From positions 8,032,540 through 8,096,539 of the forward strand of contig NC_084831.1 of assembly GCF_033115175.1 (NCBI RefSeq): a DNA stretch of 64,000 nt, written 5' to 3'. The position numbers and the translations under genes were made by a program. Source of the DNA: Lepus europaeus (taxonomy: Eukaryota; Chordata; Mammalia; Lagomorpha; Leporidae). The notes below the pieces were generated by a model, which was given only the letters and a program-made list of their open reading frames with translations, was not told the origin of the DNA and searched no databases. Numbering within the stretch: position 1 is the stretch's first letter; each line of letters starts with the position of its first letter. Positions 62,524 through 64,000 of this stretch are shown here, one piece after another.

Positions 62524-64000
62524 CAAGGCTTTCTCCCCTGTGAGGGCCGCAGCCACGTGACCCAGCGCGCTCACCGCACCACTGCCCGAGCAGCTTAAGG
62601 AGAGGCCGCACAGGTGGGAGCCAGGGTGCAGCCTGGCTGAGGGCAGAGCCAGGACTCCAGGCCTCGGAGCCCCGCAGCGGGCGCGGCTATCAGCGTCCCT
62701 GGCACTGCGGGGAAGGCCTGCTGCCCAGGTCCTGCACCTGCAGCCTCCGCCCTACACTCTGGCCTCGCACGTGGCCCGTGGAACCTGCCGCACGGCGGCC
62801 ACCAGGCCAGGCCCAAAGCCACCTTGGCGATCCTGTCGGCACCGCCCTCCCTGTGTCGTGCAAGCAGCCGGTGCACCTCGCGTGTGTCGCGCGGGGTTTC
62901 CACCTGCGGCGCACAGCCCGGGACGGAGAGGGCCCAGGACGGCCCCTGTCTCCACTCAAGCCACAGTCCCTGCCTCCAGACACTCCTTGGCCACGCCCGC
63001 AGGCCACGCCCATCGCCCCGGGTCACCCACCGCCCCTCACCACCCTGCTCTCGGGTCCCCTGCGCCGTTCCAGCCCCCTCCTGGCTCCGCCCCTGTGGGT
63101 CTGGTCCTGCCCCACCCCGATGGCAAACCCCACCTCAGGCCACACCCACTCAGACCCCGTCCCACCGCGGCCCCGCCCAGGCCCTGGCTCTGGCTCCGCC
63201 CTCAGGCTCCAGTCTCCTCTCAAGCTCCGCCTTCTGATCCCGCCCAGGCCCCACCCAGTCACCTAACCTGGATCTCCTAACCTCAGGCCCAAGCCCCGTC
63301 CATGCCCCAGGCTCCACCCCATTCGACTCCTGGACTCCTGGTCGGTACGCGCCAGTCACAGCCCCCAAGCAGCTGGCCCTGCGTCCCCAGCACCTGCAGC
63401 AGGGCGCTGTGGGCTGCGATGCTACTGAGCCCACCCCGTCAGAGGACACAGTCCCCTGGGAGCAGGGAGGGGCACAGGGCTGGAAGTGGCTTGGCCCGCC
63501 CACCCCACTGAGCGAACGGGAGCTTCCAGGAGCTGCTGACGGCCATTCTGGAAGTGATAGCCCTAGGATGGCACCGGCCAAGACCCTCATCCTGGTTCTC
63601 GGCTGGACTGGGCCGTGTCGGGGAAGCCCACCCAGCGGGATCTGGTCCTCGTGAGCCCGGGACTCATGGGCTGCAGAAGGAGAGATGCAGCCTTTTGGTT
63701 TCCTTCAGTTTTAAATTTTGCCTGAGCTCAGGTGCGTTCCAGCTAAGCCCACTCACCTGTGCCAAGCCTTCTACCGAGGCTGTGTGGCCGGGCACCTCTG
63801 TCCAGTGGGTCAGTGCCCAGGCTAGGAGCCCACAAGTGCCCACGCTGTGCGAGTTCGGTTCCTGGCTCTGTATCGCACCTCTTCAAGCCTCAGTGCGCTC
63901 CTGTGTGGGAAGACCAGGCGATCCTCCCATAGCACTGCGCCGAAGACCTAAGATCATGTTTACAGGATAACTGATGAAGGACCCGGCGTTCAGCCAGCAC
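62524..64000. other. GC-rich segment to window end
   Basis: No gene recognised. From about 62985 to 63290 the sequence is C-rich with many CCCCGCCC/CCACGCCC-type boxes. The neighbouring human gene KIAA2013 is not evident in the window. Confidence 0.5.

Noticed and set aside
62600-64000. 3' end of the next syntenic gene (KIAA2013)
   Set aside because: No recognisable coding exon or poly(A) signal; the GC-rich open frames are proline/arginine-rich shadows of C-rich sequence.

Overview
The window is mammalian nuclear DNA, almost certainly from a lagomorph and most likely European rabbit (Oryctolagus cuniculus). About fifty SINEs of the lagomorph C-repeat type (tRNA-derived head, CT-rich body, A-rich or AATAAA-rich tail), rabbit-type LINE-1 3' ends and a rodent/rabbit-style ANP precursor ending in Tyr-Arg-Arg support this. 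The gene order matches the natriuretic-peptide locus known from human 1p36.22: CLCN6 (+), NPPA (-), NPPB (-). There is no bacterial or viral gene set here.

Layout. 1-10.6 kb is the 3' part of CLCN6: an intron with a 2.5 kb G/T-rich minisatellite, the last six coding exons (2850-8101) and a long 3' UTR ending at an AATAAA near 10603. About 2.8 kb further on lies NPPA in convergent orientation (stop 13725, start 14896, TATA box near 15005), with recognisable cardiac promoter elements up to about 15.6 kb. From 15.6 to 25.7 kb is an NPPA-NPPB spacer rich in C-SINEs, including a nested insertion whose tail has become a 260-bp polypurine/polypyrimidine microsatellite. NPPB occupies 25.7-27.1 kb (stop 25888, start 26892), with a TATA-like box, tandem GATA sites, an M-CAT box and a CpG-rich upstream stretch. 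From 27.5 kb to the end I find no functional gene. This part holds C-SINEs, a complete 490-bp solo LTR with 6-bp target duplications (32979-33468), a 5'-truncated LINE-1 with a younger SINE inside it (56054-57160), older L1, MIR and MaLR-like fragments, a nearly full-length processed RPS2 pseudogene (47131-47925) and several repeat-free islands.

How the genes work together. NPPA and NPPB are paralogous hormone precursors made in heart muscle and share GATA, SRF, MEF2 and TEAD-type promoter logic. CLCN6 encodes a late-endosomal chloride/proton exchanger; its shared neighbourhood with the hormone genes is positional rather than functional. I found no previously undescribed biological system. 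The items most worth a second look are the altered processing sites in the NPPB precursor, the CLCN6 minisatellite, a near-perfect 21-bp inverted repeat at 42192-42249, and the well-dated nested insertions.
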